64,000 bases of DNA from Toxorhynchites rutilus septentrionalis (Eukaryota; Arthropoda; Insecta; Diptera; Culicidae). Where the stretch lies: assembly GCF_029784135.1 (NCBI RefSeq), contig NC_073745.1, positions 63,326,218 through 63,390,217 on the forward strand, written 5' to 3'. How positions within the stretch are numbered: position 1 is the stretch's first letter; the number at the start of each line of letters is the position of its first letter. The notes below the pieces were generated by a model. The model ran no database searches. It saw only the letters and a list, made by a program, of their open reading frames with translations, and was not told where the DNA came from. Both the position numbers and the translations under genes were made by a program. Below are positions 31,745-45,444 of this stretch, one piece after another.

Positions 31745-32790
31745 TTTTCGCTTTAGGTACTAGAGTAAGGGATTGATTTGTAATTGTGTCAAAGGTTCTG
31801 GAATTTCCACAATGCGGCAACTACCCTGATGCTGATTTCGAAATAAGTTGTAAGATGTGGAAAATTTTGTATGTTTTCGTTGTATTCACACATACACAGC
31901 GAAGTCGTATCATAATTTTTTCAGGTAACTGATATACAATCTCCTCATATTGCATATTCTATCTCAGGTAGTGTTTTAGAGTTTCACATTGATCTCTGTT
32001 TATCGCAAGTGATAGAGGCGCTATATGATGAAACAGAGTGTTTGAAGAGGTGTAGGTGAATCGAATTTTCTCTGGAAATACTGGTATAATTGATAATAAT
32101 AATTGAATAACAAATTTTAAACGAAGTAACTGAAGTGGTAAAACGTTCGGAAGGAAATTTTATTATCAAAAAAATGGTAATAAAATTCCTTTCGACCGTT
32201 TTATCAATTCTGTTACACAAACATTCAACGCATCGTTTTAAAATAAAAACTAAGGAATAACCATGTGGAGCCATGTGGTTCCCATTCGATTTGTTTACAG
32301 ATTTATGTGATAATGCATCAAAGTCCGCAGATTACTGCCTTTCACAGATATTACACAACGATGCAATGTGTGATTAACCAACGTAACTGACATATCAGAT
32401 CACGTTCAGTGTAACTACGTGAAGTCATTAGATAGATACCGCAGGGATGTATTATTGTGTATTGATTTTTCCAGGTGCGTGTGGCATCAATTTTAGCGCA
32501 GGACAACAGTCATTTGATTTAATTGTAGATTTATATTTCTTAATTGTACCGCACTGTTCCTGTTTTGTATATTATAAACTGAAAAAGTCGCAGCTGGTTA
32601 TTTTATATACACAATACAGAAGAACGATATGCGGAGCAATTGGTGGCGAATCTCACATTGGTCTTCCAAAATTCCGTATGTGTTAACTAAGTTCCTAGAA
32701 CAGATTTTGTATAAAATGGCGTCACATGATTATATTACGAGAATGTTTTGGAAATTAAAGATGCTATTTGACGTTGCCAATCCAAGCGAC
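31745..32790. other. Upstream of trehalase, no gene recognised
   Basis: AT-rich; no coding frame with recognisable motifs. Regulatory sites for trehalase may lie in the first few hundred bases, but none could be identified. Confidence 0.4.
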
Positions 32791-32802
32791 CTATATAAAC
32801 AT

Positions 32803-32957
32803 GGAGGCGATCTGGCGTAGCGGTAACATCCATACCTCTCACGCTAAGGGTCACGAGTTCAATTTTCACTCCCGACATTCTTCCGAAATGGAAGGTAAAA
32901 GTGACGAACCAGCCAAATGTGTTGAAAGTCACTATAATACAGAAATAAAAAAAAACT
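32803..32957 (+). mobile_element. Short tRNA-like SINE of a second family
   Basis: The head GGAGGCGATCTGGCGTAGCG, then AACATCCATACCTCTCACGC and GGTCACGAGTTCAATTTTCA, resembles tRNA A- and B-box regions. A 3' AATAAAAAAAAA tail follows. An 11-bp duplication TATATAAACAT flanks it (32792-32802, 32958-32968). The first 15 bases of the head recur at 48722. Confidence 0.8.
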
Positions 32958-33338
32958 TATATAAACATAAAAGTTTTGACGGGATAGTGGGAATCACATT
33001 ACTTGGGAATTCACGGGTTTTTCAATAATGAAATTGTTTTCAACTAGACCTATATATAACTTATGTTCCAAAGCGCTTGGAAATTTTCCTTGAATTCGTA
33101 TTGAATTCTCCGCGGGACTCAAGCACTGGAGAAAAATAACCTTGTGTAACATTGGCACAACTCTCTCCCAGCCGAGGACTGGAAATACTTCTGAAATGGA
33201 CAGAAAACTCATGAGTTTTGGACCAAGACAACACACAAGCTCAAAGCGTCATCATTATTCGTAACTTTTTTGGTCAAAAAATTTAACGCACCTTTTTTCC
33301 AATTTAATATCCGGTGAATTGCTCGTTGCCTTGGTATA

Positions 33339-33590
33339 CGAGGTCTGTTAAAAATATCGCTACTGTCGAAACTACGAGTTACTCGATTTAATTTTTTGTA
33401 GCGTTATGTTGGTTATCATGTCTTCCACTTCTGCTAACGAGTTCGGCCATTCTGAATGTTCAGTTAATTTTTGAAAGTTGCTTTGCTTGGACGAACCAAA
33501 TTTGATCCAGAGAGCCTGGAGCCTGGTACCTAGTGACGAGTCAAGGGTTCAAGCTGTCAAAAATTTACTGAACATTCAAAATGGATGAAC
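33339..33590 (+). mobile_element. Possible mariner 5' end fragment
   Basis: TATACGAGGTCTGTTAAAAA resembles the terminal sequence of several mariner families (ACGAGGTCTGTT...). No transposase follows and no partner end was found. Confidence 0.3.
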
Positions 33591-33646
33591 TAATTGACAG
33601 AAGATGAGGAACTACTAACATATTTATTTATTTTTTTATTTATTTA

Positions 33647-33890
33647 ATTAGCTGACCCGGCAAACTTCGTCCCGCCCAAAATTGGGTTTTTGTTATCAAC
33701 ACCTTCAAACATTCACGTTTTCTTACTATGAGCAAGTTCATGGGTCCAATCGCAGAACTGTTCAGACACAATTCTTATTCAAGATTTTTCAACCACTTGC
33801 AAATAACATGTTTCTCCGTTACATGGAATAAATGTTTTATACAGAAAATATCTCACTACAAATAAAGGCGCTAAAAAAATTCGTGTCCAA
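33647..33890 (-). mobile_element. Helitron-like 3' end fragment
   Basis: On the minus strand it ends CCGGGTCAGCTAAT. It matches 17024-17390 along its length, including CACGTTTTCTTACTA and AACATGTTTCTC. The 5' part is missing. Preceded by an A/T-only stretch at 33600-33646. Confidence 0.6.
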
Positions 33891-34211
33891 AAGCGCGGTG
33901 TAAATAAACAGAAAGAATGCAGTGATTGCTGCGATGACAAAATGTGCAAGAGAACGGTGCGGTCGTAAACACTGAGAGAAGCTTTTCCTCAACTTTATAG
34001 AGCAAGTATTAAATGGTTGCCGTTGACACCAATGTTTTTGTTATATCAAAATTTAAAGTCCCTTCAGAGAAGAGAAGTGGAACATGAGAGAAAAAAGTGG
34101 CAACGATTTGTGGCAAGAAAATGTAAACAGTGAAAAAATTGACAGATGATTTACGCTCTAAAAATTGTACATAATGTTAAGATGTCTTTAAAACGGTGGG
34201 AGACGTCATAT

Positions 34212-34930
34212 ATCAGGCTGTCAAAAAAGTCCTGCGGTATTTTTTTTTGAATTTCCATTTGTTCATAAAATTAGTTATAATCATCTGTCAAATATGCGCC
34301 GTTTTGTTCGATGACTTGTTCCCAACGAGATGCCAACTTCATAATACCCCTGTTATAGAAGCTCGCTTCCTTATTGGCAAAAAACTCGGATAGCCAATTT
34401 TCACAGGCCTCTTTTGTGGCTAACTTCTGACTACCTAGCTCGTTCGCCATGGACAAAAACCGGTGGTAGTCACTTGGTGCAAGGTCCGGACTATACGGCG
34501 GATGCAAAAGAACCTCCCATCCGAGCTCCCGGAGCTTCTGGCGCGTCACCAAAAAAGTGTGTGGCCTGGCGTTGTCCTGATGGAAGACAATGTGGCCTTT
34601 GTTTATCAAAGATGGCCTCTTCTTCATGAGTGCTACCTTCAAGCGGTCCAGTTGTTGGCAGTACAGGTCCGAGTTGAGCGTTTGGCCATAGGGAAGCAGC
34701 TCATAATAGATTATTCCTTGACAATCCCACCAAACACACAGCAGAACCTTCCTGGCCGTTAATGAGGGCTTGGTCTTCCAGGAGCGTGGCGCATTTTCGA
34801 CGACCTCTACACCAGAACGAAAACGTTGAAACCATCGTTGTGCGGTGGAAATGGAAACTGTATCGGGTCCATAAACTGCACAAATTTTATTGGCAGCTTG
34901 AGATGCATTTTTGCCTTTGTCATAGTAGTA
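34212..34930 (-). mobile_element. Mariner element, C-terminal two-thirds
   Basis: Right end near 34212 (GGCTGTCAAAAAAGTCCTGC on the plus strand). The transposase on the minus strand extends to about 34926, where it is cut by a LINE fragment. Confidence 0.85.
34271..34926 (-). pseudogene. Mariner transposase fragment (DD34D)
   Basis: The last 123 codons are open: HIVFHQDNARPHTFLV and HPPYSPDLAPSDYHRF, with 34 residues between the second and third Asp. Upstream, other frames give the WWDCQGIIYYELLPYGQTLN block (first Asp) and an HTH remnant (NAAKTAINKIC-like, degenerate). Frameshifts separate them; the N-terminus is lost. Confidence 0.85.
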
Positions 34931-34939
34931 CTAGATGAC

Positions 34940-35830
34940 TAGATGGAAACAAAGACTAACTTCAGTGTTCCCTTCAAAGTGATTGAATTCAATCGCAACG
35001 AATGGGAAGAAGGTGGTCCCAAAACTAGTCACTCGTGTTTTATACCGATAGATCTAAAATTGGTAAATCTACGGGAGCTGGGATTACTGGAACAGGAATC
35101 GACATGTCAATTCCAATGGGACATAATACAAGCTATTCTAACATGTACAAATATTTGTTTGGCTAGAAAATAGAGGTATGCCAATATCTGTTTCTTCTCA
35201 GATAGCCAAGCAGCTCTTAATGCAGTAAAAGCAAACACATGTCAGTCAAAGCCAGTTTGAGAATGTATTCTATCCTTAAACAACTAGCTGCTACTAACGC
35301 AGTTAATCTATACTGGGTGCCTGGTCACTGCGGTATAGAAATCAATGAAAAAGCCGATCTCTTAGCAAGATTATGATCTTCAACTGAATTCGTCGGGCCT
35401 GAGCCATTTTGTGGACTATCAACATCATGCATGAAATCTGAGCTCAAAACCTGGGAAATATCAATGATCGAAGCCAACTGGAGGGCTCCATCAACACCAA
35501 GTACATTAACAGGTCTATTGACCGGACACTGTCGGAGCAGATATAACCTTAAAAAAATCGGAAAACTGACAGATGATAACTGTCGTTTCTGCAATTTCGA
35601 AGCTGAAACTTCGGAACATTTACTGTGTCAATGCAGTACACTAATTCAGCGAAGACTGCGCATTCTTGGAAAGGGCGTTCTTATGCCTAACGAGATTTGG
35701 TCTGCGGAACCAAAAAAAGGTAAGGAACTTCATAAAGGAAGTCATACCTTCGTGAGGCCATATGCAAAATCCTGGTGCGACTATCACTTATTCCCTGAGT
35801 GATGGAACGAACTGACACTGCATACATGGC
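34940..35830 (+). mobile_element. LINE RNase H domain and C-terminus (LOA/I-like)
   Basis: Broken frames read WDIIQAILTCTNICL (RNase H Glu region mutated), FFSDSQAALNAVKA (Asp), YWVPGHCGIEINEKADLLAR (His/Asp) and then LTGLLTGHCRSRYNLKKIG and CRFCNFEAETSEHLLCQC, the usual C-terminus after RNase H in these LINEs. Two stops and a shift. 5' truncated. Confidence 0.78.
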
Positions 35831-35839
35831 AAACTGGAG

Positions 35840-37480
35840 TGCACTACAATAGATCAAACTAATGGTCGCAGTGGTACAATGCTCCTGCAGAAGACGAAGA
35901 TGGGTTGGAGGAAATATGAGTTTTCCACAGCAATTGGGATTTTTTTGACTCAAGTATAACTTTTGAAAAGGGCGTATCGATTTTAGTAAGAGAAATCTTT
36001 CATAATTTATATCTCATAAACTATGAGTTGTACCGAAATAGTGTCTTAGAAAGAGTTGTAAAATATTGATGTAAAAATTTGAAAAAAAATATACACTGAG
36101 AGAAAACATAGTACTTTTTTTTATTTACAAAAAAAAACTTTAATTTGCAATATCTAAAATATGTATTTTTAAATTTTTTCGTATAAAATAGGAGTCGTGT
36201 GGTAAATTTAAAAAAAAAATGAGTCCATGATGGTAAAACAGTTTTTGACGAACTTTGTGGAACATTGAATTTTTAAGAATTTTCGAAACTTTGAATTTTT
36301 GTATGTTAACTATCATTTTCAGCCACAAATTGTGAATCATGATGTGACTTAAAATAAAAAAGCTCTTTATCAATCTCCTTCTAAGTGCAGCCATTCTCGA
36401 GATATTTGAAAAAGAATTTCAATTTTATTGTTTTTTTAAATTTTTTTTTCCAAAATATATTTTTTTTAAATTTTTCATATAAAATATAAAAACTTTGTGG
36501 AACATAACATTTTAATGAACTTCGAATTTTTGTATGTTAACTATCATTTTTAGCCACAAATTATGATTTCTGATGTGATTTTAAACAAAAAAGTTCTTTA
36601 TCAATCTCCCTCTGAATGCAGCCATTCTCGAAATGAAATCGTTGGAGGCAAAAAAGTTGCCACTACCCGTAAAAAGGGTTTGAAAAAAAAATTCCTAGCT
36701 TCGAACACGCATTTGTAAAAAATGTCCTGAATAAAATGATATTTCGATCAGCCATGTACAAAAAAATCCATAACAAAAATCCAATCCACTAGCGGGGGAT
36801 TGTAGCTGTGAATGAATGATTCCGCGAGGAATGGCTCTATAAGATGCTCTATCTAAATGGCTTTCAAGAGTGCCACAAATTTACCAAGAATGGTTTTCAA
36901 TCTATGTATCGTTAATAGGCGAAACCGGTATTTTTTTGCGATCGGCTATCATCAGAATATTGATACTCTTACCAGTTCGTGGCTTTGGGGACAGCATCTT
37001 TTGGCGCACTATTTTTATACATTTGAAAATTAAGAGAAAAAGAAAAAAAGCAAATTAATGTTCCAATTAGTATAATAATGTTCCAATTAAACCAGTTTTT
37101 ATTCCATGCAATGAAATGTGTAAAGCCGCAGATTGATGAGATCATTGAGAGAGGTTTCCGCAAATGACACCTTTTTTTAGTATTCGTTTATGTGTCCGAT
37201 TCGAACTACGGGGATTTTTGACAATTGCTGCAACGTTTATTTATAGCACGGGTTGTTTTCAGTTTCCGTCAACTTAATATACACACTGTTGCGTACTGTT
37301 CCCGTCGGCATGGAATTGTGGGTACTTATGAGTTATTCCGGGTAATTTGTTGAACACAACAGAATAAAAAGTTGGATTTAAATCCATCAATTTGATATTG
37401 TGTTTGGTTGACGATATGTTTTTGTTTTTTGGTACAATATAAATATATGTTTGCGTAGATTGCGTAGCGAACATTCATTT
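35840..37480. repeat. AT-rich repeats with a 105-bp direct duplication
   Basis: The block TTGTATGTTAACTATCATTT...GCAGCCATTCTCGA occurs at 36298-36400 and 36530-36630 with about 90% identity. The rest is poly-A/T rich and non-coding. Confidence 0.6.
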
Positions 37481-37486
37481 TTTGTG

Positions 37487-39670
37487 TACCGTTTTGTCTC
37501 AAATTCCGAACACTTGAGCTTTGTTGGCCATTCAACAGTGTCCCATTACTCAAAATGGTACTTTTTAGCGAAATTAATTTGATTTTTGGGTACAATAGAG
37601 CCTTCTTTTTCATTTGACTTAAAAAAAATTATTTACAAATATATTTTCATGGTGAAAAATTAAAAATTACATTAATCACATTTGTCTCAAATTCCGAACA
37701 CCATTTATGTCATTGATTCATATTTCGAACACTTTTGTCTCAGATTCCGAACAGACAAAAAGCATTTGTTTAGAAAATTCATAACTTTTGAACTACTGGA
37801 CCGATTCGCTATATCAAAATAAAGCGAATAAGCTTTTGAATCATAATATAATTCTTTTGTGGGAAAATGCTCTACTCGCAAGAAAATAGGATTTTGTTTT
37901 CGTAATTATCGATTGTGTTCGTTTTTTATAGTTTACATGGTTTCGGGACCAATGGCGCTATATATTTTTATATTTTTTCTTGAAAGTTGAGGATTTTTTA
38001 CATAACATTTCCAAAGATCAGAGGTGTGTTTTTTATCGTTTTTGAATTATTATTTTTTTCAAAGTTAACATGATTTAGTCTTCGTTCGATATTCCTATGC
38101 GACTAGACGAGACCTATACGAATAGGATTCCATTTTTTTTAGCAATTACAATATTTTTTCAAAGAAGACTAGTACATTAACTTCAACTTAATATAATTCA
38201 AATGTTATGAATTTTTGGAAAATGTCATTTTTGGGAAAAAAGGGTAACATGATTTTTAGACCATAGATTAACTTTGAAAAATTATAATCCAAAAACAAAA
38301 ATAAACACATTTCTGATTTTTGGATATGTTATGTAAAAAAGCTCTCAAGCTTTCAAGAAAAAATATAAAAAAATATCATCCCTGGTCCATGACCATCCCT
38401 GGTCCAAATATCATCCCTGGTCCATGAGACCATGAAAACTATAAAATACAAATACGTATTATGAAAATAAAATTCAAATTCATCAAATTTGCAGATGTAG
38501 TATTTTCTCAAAAAAGACCAGCCAACTGGTTTAATTTAATATGTCGATCATCTGAATCGGTCCAGTAGTTCAAAAGTTATGGTTTTTTGAAAAAAAGTTA
38601 TTTTTGGAAAAAAATTAGAAAAAATGAGTTTTTGGACCACCCTAAAATGGAATATCACCCTAACAAAAAAATTAAATAATACGGGTCTGATATTTTGCTA
38701 TAAAGAACAAAACTACCACTTCTCGCGGAAATCGGAGAACCACTTAATCGGGTTGGTATGGAATGGCTGTATAATCGAATCAGTATATAATCGAGTCCGA
38801 TCTGTTACTTCAGGACCCCGGTTTTGTTATTGTGGTTTTAGTTGAAAACCTGGCTAAGAAAATCAATTTTACTCTCGTTGGTTTGCATCTGCGATTTGCG
38901 TTTTGCAAGGAAAGCGCTTGCTAACATTTGTTGACAAATGGTCTTTTTATATTGTTGCTCTAGAATTGGATTGTCCTTGTACCCCAACTTGTGAACTATC
39001 GCTGTATTTGCCGGAAAATAGTGTGTTCCAACATCTTTTATCGGAATTCGATCTATGCGTCGTAACTTGATTCAAATTCCGAGCTCTACTTCAATACTAC
39101 TTTTAATGAATATTTCTGCACAAAATATCATTTTTTTTCATCTATTTATTATAGTCGCTTACCTTTTCTAGCACTTAATTTGAAAACAGTAAACAAAATA
39201 GTTGAAAAAACTACAAAAACTGAAAGATTAACGACACTTGTCTTTTACGGAATTTGCTAACGCAAACATTTTATCATTGGTTTTGACTGTCACTTTTCTT
39301 GCAAATGTTTAATATTATAAATTATAGGCTGTATTGGCTGTACCTGTAAATGACGTGAAAATGTAGCCTATAACCCAAAAAAATGTCAAGACTCTCATTA
39401 TTCAACTACCTATAACATTAAAGTTCAATAAATTTACATTTAAAATTAAGTGTTCGGAAAATGCAAAGAAACTTGATTCAAATTCCGAACACTACTTCAA
39501 TACTAATTTTAATGAATATTTCTGCATGAAATACCTTTTTTTTCATCCATTTATTGTAGATTATCACCTTTTCTAGCACTTAACATGAAAAAAAGCAAAC
39601 AAAAAATTAAAAGAACTACAAAAACTGAGAAAAAACGATGCTTGGTTTTTACCCAATTTGCTAACGACTT
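37487..39670 (-). repeat. Family B repeat, copy 1
   Basis: It begins TACCGTTTTGTCTCAAATTC and contains several TTCCGAACAC phrases, GGACCGATTC, and two copies of a roughly 190-bp block (TTTCTAGCACTTAA..., 38990-39240 and 39480-39660). An inverted version lies at 60310-62140. Non-coding; class unknown. Confidence 0.7.
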
Positions 39671-40214
39671 TTCGCAAGTTAACTGTGTTACTTCTAACAA
39701 AACATTTGATAACAACGAATCCATCATTTTGATATACGTGATAGGATATAGATAGAAGGCAATCGTGACGAATGAGTGGTGTTACTGCTTGTCACCCATC
39801 TCACGATAGGATGTATGGATTCAGATGGCTGAAGGAGGTTTACAGACGTTTGACAAGAATATATACAGTGTTGTATTACAGGCTTAGAAATATTACTTAT
39901 GATCATAAATTTTCACTAGAACTTATCAGTGACAGAAGGTCCTTTGAGAAGCACTTATAATTAGTTATTCCATTTCTCAGTTTAAATCTCGAGAACACCT
40001 TTTAAGCGTCGTTGACAATCATGCACTCTTAACGCGTATTGAGATCCACGACTGATTCACATAAACAGAACTAAATTTTTAAACACAGGATAACGAACGA
40101 AGAAGTGGTAATTGCATTGCACGGTCGTTTATTCACGCGATAAAGCCACCATCACCGGAATGTATTCTCGGTGAGAATGAATTTGCGCCGAACTCTTCCA
40201 AACCGCACACATAC

Positions 40215-40385
40215 CTCCCACCCACGAGAGCACAACGCGCGCGCGCCTCTTTCCACGAGTTTGATTTTCGTCCACAAATCGCGATCTAACTGTGAGGAGG
40301 ATCCACAATCTCCCGCGAGAAACCTGTGCGATCCTAACTGCCACACGTTTGGCAGGTGAGTGAATTGGGCGAAATTTATACGCTC
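40215..40385 (-). promoter_or_regulatory. Putative promoter and 5' noncoding exon
   Basis: A GC-rich island in AT-rich DNA. On the minus strand, CGTATAAATTTC (TATA at 40381-40375) precedes GGCAGTT near 40343, and the sequence downstream runs to GGGAG|GTATGTG at 40215, a good donor. No start codon with a plausible coding frame was found, so this would be a 5' UTR exon of an unidentified gene, or an upstream alternative exon of trehalase. Confidence 0.35.
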
Positions 40386-40499
40386 AACTTTAAACCGTGG
40401 AGAAGACACCCGCGCCGCGAGCGCTCGGAGAACGGATACAACACCGCGGCGCATACACCTGTTCTGTGGCGGTGAGCGATTGATGAGCTTCTCCAGCTG

Positions 40500-42260
40500 A
40501 TAACACTATGTAAGCCTGGGAGGGCGGGTGCATATCAAATCTCCCGAAAAAAGCAGACTTTTGTCTCAATATATGGATCTATTGTTGATAATTTCGGGTT
40601 GGTGCAATTTTCAGTTGTACTAGCAATATTCGTTGTGTCATCCCAATGGGGGTGTGCAAAATTAGGGAATGCCGTTTTTTATCCTCTCCGGCACTTCAGT
40701 GAACGTGATGCTATCGATCGGAAAGAAGAAAAAAGCTGGGCATGTATGTAATTGGATTTGTTGAATCCGAAGTGGAAGACATGTTCGAGGCACAGGATTT
40801 TTAATTGGACATGGACACGTTGTCGAGTTCGCTGATTGAAGGGTGTAATTTGCGGCATTAATTGAATTCTCTCTTTTTTTGAGCGATATGATTGAGAACT
40901 GATTATCAACGTTATAGACTTTATTTCTACTGGGAACAATAACCATTTATGAAAGGTCGGAATTTACACTACTCCGAAAGTTTTTTTAGGCTGAACATGC
41001 AATTATACACGAAATATTTTGGAAAATATTTATTGAGAGGACACTTGTTTGAGCATGAAAACAGAAGGTACAAAACTTACGTTTTCATGCAGCCGATGAT
41101 CAGATTCATTGACTGTAACCATTCTGGGAGTTTTGAGAGAATGGTTTAAGTCTGAAACATAAGGAGCTGAGTCATATTGTCAATTTCAATCTATTCCCGT
41201 AGTAATAACAATTGGAAGTTATCGTCGTCTATTCTTGTAGTTTTCCAAATTACAGGTTGTATCGATATACGATACTGTAGGCGAAATAATTATATTGCAC
41301 AATGATAACTTTGTATGGAAATACTAAAATAATCCGTCTGATGACAGCTTCTCGTACTTCAGATAATGGATGGTTGTAGTTATTGATATATCGTTAACAA
41401 GATCGAAAAATTTCAGATTTATGCTCATGGGAAAAAAAATGCCAAAAATATTTAGTCGTTTTGGATTGGTCCTTTCAGTTGTGCCTTACAGGGTGTTAAA
41501 AATTGAGGTTTTATTCTTTTTTTTCTTTATTTAGGCTCATTAGCATTTTAGCTGTAACATAGTCGGGTTTTAATCGTATACATGTCACATGTTAAGATTT
41601 CTATAAATTGCAATTAACACAGTAGTTAGTAGCCATTTAGGCGTGAGAGTATTCTTTCTGTTCATCCATTGTTCAGCAAACCGGACAGCGGGGAGACAGT
41701 TGATATTGATCATTGTTGGGTTATTAATAGCATAACAGCCCGATGATTCTTGCAGAGCAGAGCATACAACTATGGATGGTATGGATGCAACTATCTTTGT
41801 TCCACCTTGGATCGATCTCCATCGCTGATGATGGTTACGTAGACGCAGTTATTCTATAACAACACAAAGATAGAGGGCCCTGATTTATGAACTAACCATC
41901 GATCGCTTAGTGAACGAATGCGCAACCAATATGGCTATGAAGACCCCCCAAAAAATGGAAGTTAACAAAGAGAAAAGTCGGTACATTTACTTTTTTACCA
42001 TAGTTTTGAGTGAGCATCGATGAGTGTACATCGAGTGATATCATGAGGACGCATTTTTCTTTCAGTGATACACAAATTCTCCCGAATATCGAATACCCCG
42101 ATTCGACTCGCTGTTTCAAACAACGTTTTTATATTATTGACATATAAATTATCTTCCTTCACACTCGAAAAGCAATACTTTTCAATAACATTTAAGATAG
42201 AAAAATATCATAAATTTATGTCTCAAACATTTAAGTCGCAATTGTGGAATCTCACAACAA
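40500..42260. other. No gene recognised
   Basis: AT-rich, no motif-bearing frame. 40662-40946 contains overlapping minus-strand frames without recognisable features. Confidence 0.4.
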
Positions 42261-42275
42261 CAGTCGTACAATGTT

Positions 42276-42541
42276 TTTTTTTTATCTTCGCTTGTTTTAC
42301 GTCGGCATATTTCCGCCACTTTAGTGCCAATCACCGACATCAGGGAGGCGACTCCACCTGTTCCTACCTATCAGACTCAACAACTCATGAGCCGGGCCAA
42401 CTTCTTTTACTTCCCTTCCGAAGGAAGACGTAACCAGAGATTTTTCGCCTCAGAAAATCCCAACGACGCCAGCTGGGATTGAACCCAGGCCGATCGGATT
42501 GTGAGGCTGTTACGCTAACCACACAACCACTGGCGCCGTCT
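42276..42541 (-). mobile_element. tRNA-derived SINE, copy 2
   Basis: Same family as 8765-9036, opposite orientation, about 90% identical by eye. The tRNA-like head is at the right (GGCGCCAGTGGTTGTGTGGT on the minus strand) and the tail is at 42276. A 13-bp duplication GTCGTACAATGTT flanks it (42263-42275, 42542-42554). Confidence 0.93.
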
Positions 42542-43299
42542 GTCGTACAATGTTGATCGAAGTTGTTTTGTTTTTTATTTTGGCAGGTCTAGATTAATCT
42601 CATTTGAAAGGTGACTCGAGTGGCTCTTGAATATAAACAAAGGGCAGTAAAAATTACATGACAAACAGCATAAACATGAAAATGCAGGTGTCAGTTTTGC
42701 CCGTAATTGTTCTACGAATTCTGTTATCAACCCTTAAAAATAACCTACTCTACCTAAATGTATCCTAGTATTCCATCCTTTTACTGGAGAAAATGTGTCA
42801 CTCTTCTAAACTCGACCGCGAGTAATCGGTTCTCTACCTTATTAACCATAAAATTAAGGAAACATGTTTATACAGTAAATCTGAATCCGGACCTTTTTTA
42901 ATCCGGACACTTTTTCATTACATTCAATATCATGCCAGAACCATGACATTTTTTGCATGTTGAATTAATGTAATTGATAGTTACTATTGTGTCAATTTAG
43001 TTTAGTGTCAACTATAGTACCTTGCTGTTAACAAAAAAAAAAGTCAAAAATCAAAAATCATTGTGAATTTCACGAACCCGTGTCCGGAATAAAAAGCACA
43101 TTCAGAAAATGATTTTAAATCCGGACGGTCAAAAGTTGACGATTAAATTTCTCATTGAAGGAGTTGCATAAGGGTATGTTAGAAGCCTTAGTATGGATTA
43201 TGGAGTGTGGAGCAAAGATTTTCAATCTGGGAAACCGCAAAACTCTTCGGTATACAGGACGGGGTCGATTATATAACCCGTTTGTATATACGTGGGTAA

Positions 43300-43990
43300 C
43301 TTTGCAACTTTGTCTGTAGCGCTGTCCCACATTAATAGAAATTAAACCCCCTTCCTGTTGACCGATTGGCGATTGAAAAAATGGCGCCATCTTGTAGGGG
43401 CGGCCATTTTGGATTTTCATTTTTCAGGAATAACTGTTTACTAATCAATCCCTTGCATTTGATACCCATATGGATGGGGTTTAGAGGAAATATGTAATCC
43501 ACCATTTTGTAGCGGCCGCCATCTTGGATTTACATTTTTCATAAGTAACTGTATTCTACTAATCAAACCCTTTCATTTGATACCCATATTGATGAGGGTT
43601 TGAAAAAAAAAATATGTATCACCATTTTGTGGTGGCGGCCATTTTGGATATGCATTTTTCATAAATAACTGTGTTCACTAGTCAAGCTCTTTCATTTGAT
43701 ACCCATATTGAATGGATTTTAAAAAAATATATGTGTGTGTCGTAATTTTGTGGTGGTGGCCATTTTGAATTTGAATTTTTCATAAATAACTGTGTTCTAC
43801 TAGTCAATTCCTTTCGTTTGATACCCATACTAATAGGGTTCTGAGAGAATATGTAATTCGCCATTTTGTAGCGGCCGCCATCTTGGATTTACATTATTCA
43901 TAAATTACTGTATTCTTCTAATCAAGCCCTTTCATTTGATACCCATATTGATAGGATTTTGAAAATATATATATATGGCGCCATCTTGTA
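43300..43990. repeat. Family C: ~119-bp tandem repeats with ATGGCGGCC motifs
   Basis: Five units, each with CCATTTTGT, GCGGCC(G/A)CCAT, TTCATAA(A/G)TAACTGT, and TTTCATTTGATACCCATA at about 43450, 43568, 43686, 43806 and 43926. A leader TGTAGCGCTG(T/A)CCCACATTA at 43316 is shared with 45452. Confidence 0.85.
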
Positions 43991-44049
43991 GTGATCATTT
44001 TGTGAAAATACAATAAATAATTTCTATCAAAGAATTGCGTAAATTGTAA

Positions 44050-44490
44050 GGGGTTGTATCTAGGACACGACCGCATATTTTCGACGTAGAACTACGCAAT
44101 TATATTATGCAATCCACTTGTTTAACACTTCGAATATTATTTTAGAATGCATCGAAATTTTTGTAATAGATTATGTTCTTCGTTACAAATAAATTTGATA
44201 AGCGTCCTTTTACGTTTGATATGATGCCTAGGACTACCAAAATATGTGAACGGAAGAATTGTCAAACGATCATTGTATTTTACATTTCCCTCTGAAAATA
44301 TCACACATCTCATGTTTGCGTAGTTCTCGAACCGCGAAAGTTCATTCACCTGAAATGACGATTTTCCAAGGCTTCTCAGTTTAAAAGTACGTTTTAGGGA
44401 AACATATTCCGGTCTGCACAACGAAAAGCGAGTACAACAGTACTCAATACCAAAAAATACCCCCGACTTGCACGGATTTCGAAGCATTAC
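44050..44490. mobile_element. Family A tandem-repeat element, diverged copy
   Basis: Starts GGTTGTATCTAGGACACGAC then CGACGTAGAACTACG, matching the family A left end, and carries about two 94-bp units (44335-44480). The right end is not recognisable. Confidence 0.6.
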
Positions 44491-44494
44491 TATA

Positions 44495-45430
44495 CATACT
44501 ATTAAAAATATAGTTTGGTTCCTTTAAACTTGTATAACTTGTATAACTTTTGCGAAGACTAAAACAATGACACCTAGCGGGGATCTACTGTTAACTTCTT
44601 CGCGTACGATTTAATTTTCAAAAGAACTAAATGCAAATGCTTCGATGGGTTCCGCTCGTCTGCGCGTCTTAGCGCCTTGCGATATGCAATCATTTGGTCG
44701 ATGTTCAGACAGACTGGACTAAGTAACAAAATGAGAAAAAAAAAGTTAATAGTAGCGAACAATCAAAAATTTTAAGACCTACATTCTACTTTTATCAGAT
44801 CACACTTATGCTGCAAATAGCCAGGTTTGTTGCATAAATTTATTTTGACTGATCAGCAAAAGTGATAATAGTATGCATACAATCGCCACGTCTTTGTCAC
44901 AACCAGAAAATGGAAGGAATTTAAAATGAAATGTTGGATTCCTTCGCATCAGGAGATTCTTCCTTTGTCCTTCAGTGAACAGAGAAAAGTAACTCATACT
45001 GAAATCCAATATACGGATACTTCACATGCCAAATCGATTAACTCAATTTTTTGAATATTTTAAAATTTTAGTATCAAAGCACTTATTAGCCCCTAACTGT
45101 ATATATTCAAAACAAATTTCTTTAATAAGTATTAACACCACTAAATAACAAAATCTTTTTAGCCATTGAATAATAAATAATAATAAAACATATTATATTT
45201 TATCATTTTTCTAAATATCTTGTTTTATGGAGTTATTCGATTTGGCAATTGAAGCATCCATATATGTTTTTCAGACAATTCATAGTTATTGAAAAGTGGA
45301 CAAAGTGGACCAAGTGCCAGAGAGTAAAAAACTTTTCACCATACATTTCAGATCCAACCATGGTCTTTCATTGACTGCAGGTACTCTTTTTAAACGGTTT
45401 TATTTAGCTTGCTCTGTAATCTGTAATTCA
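44495..45430. other. No gene recognised
   Basis: AT-rich, non-coding as far as I can see. Confidence 0.4.
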
Positions 45431-45444
45431 TGTTTGTAACATGT

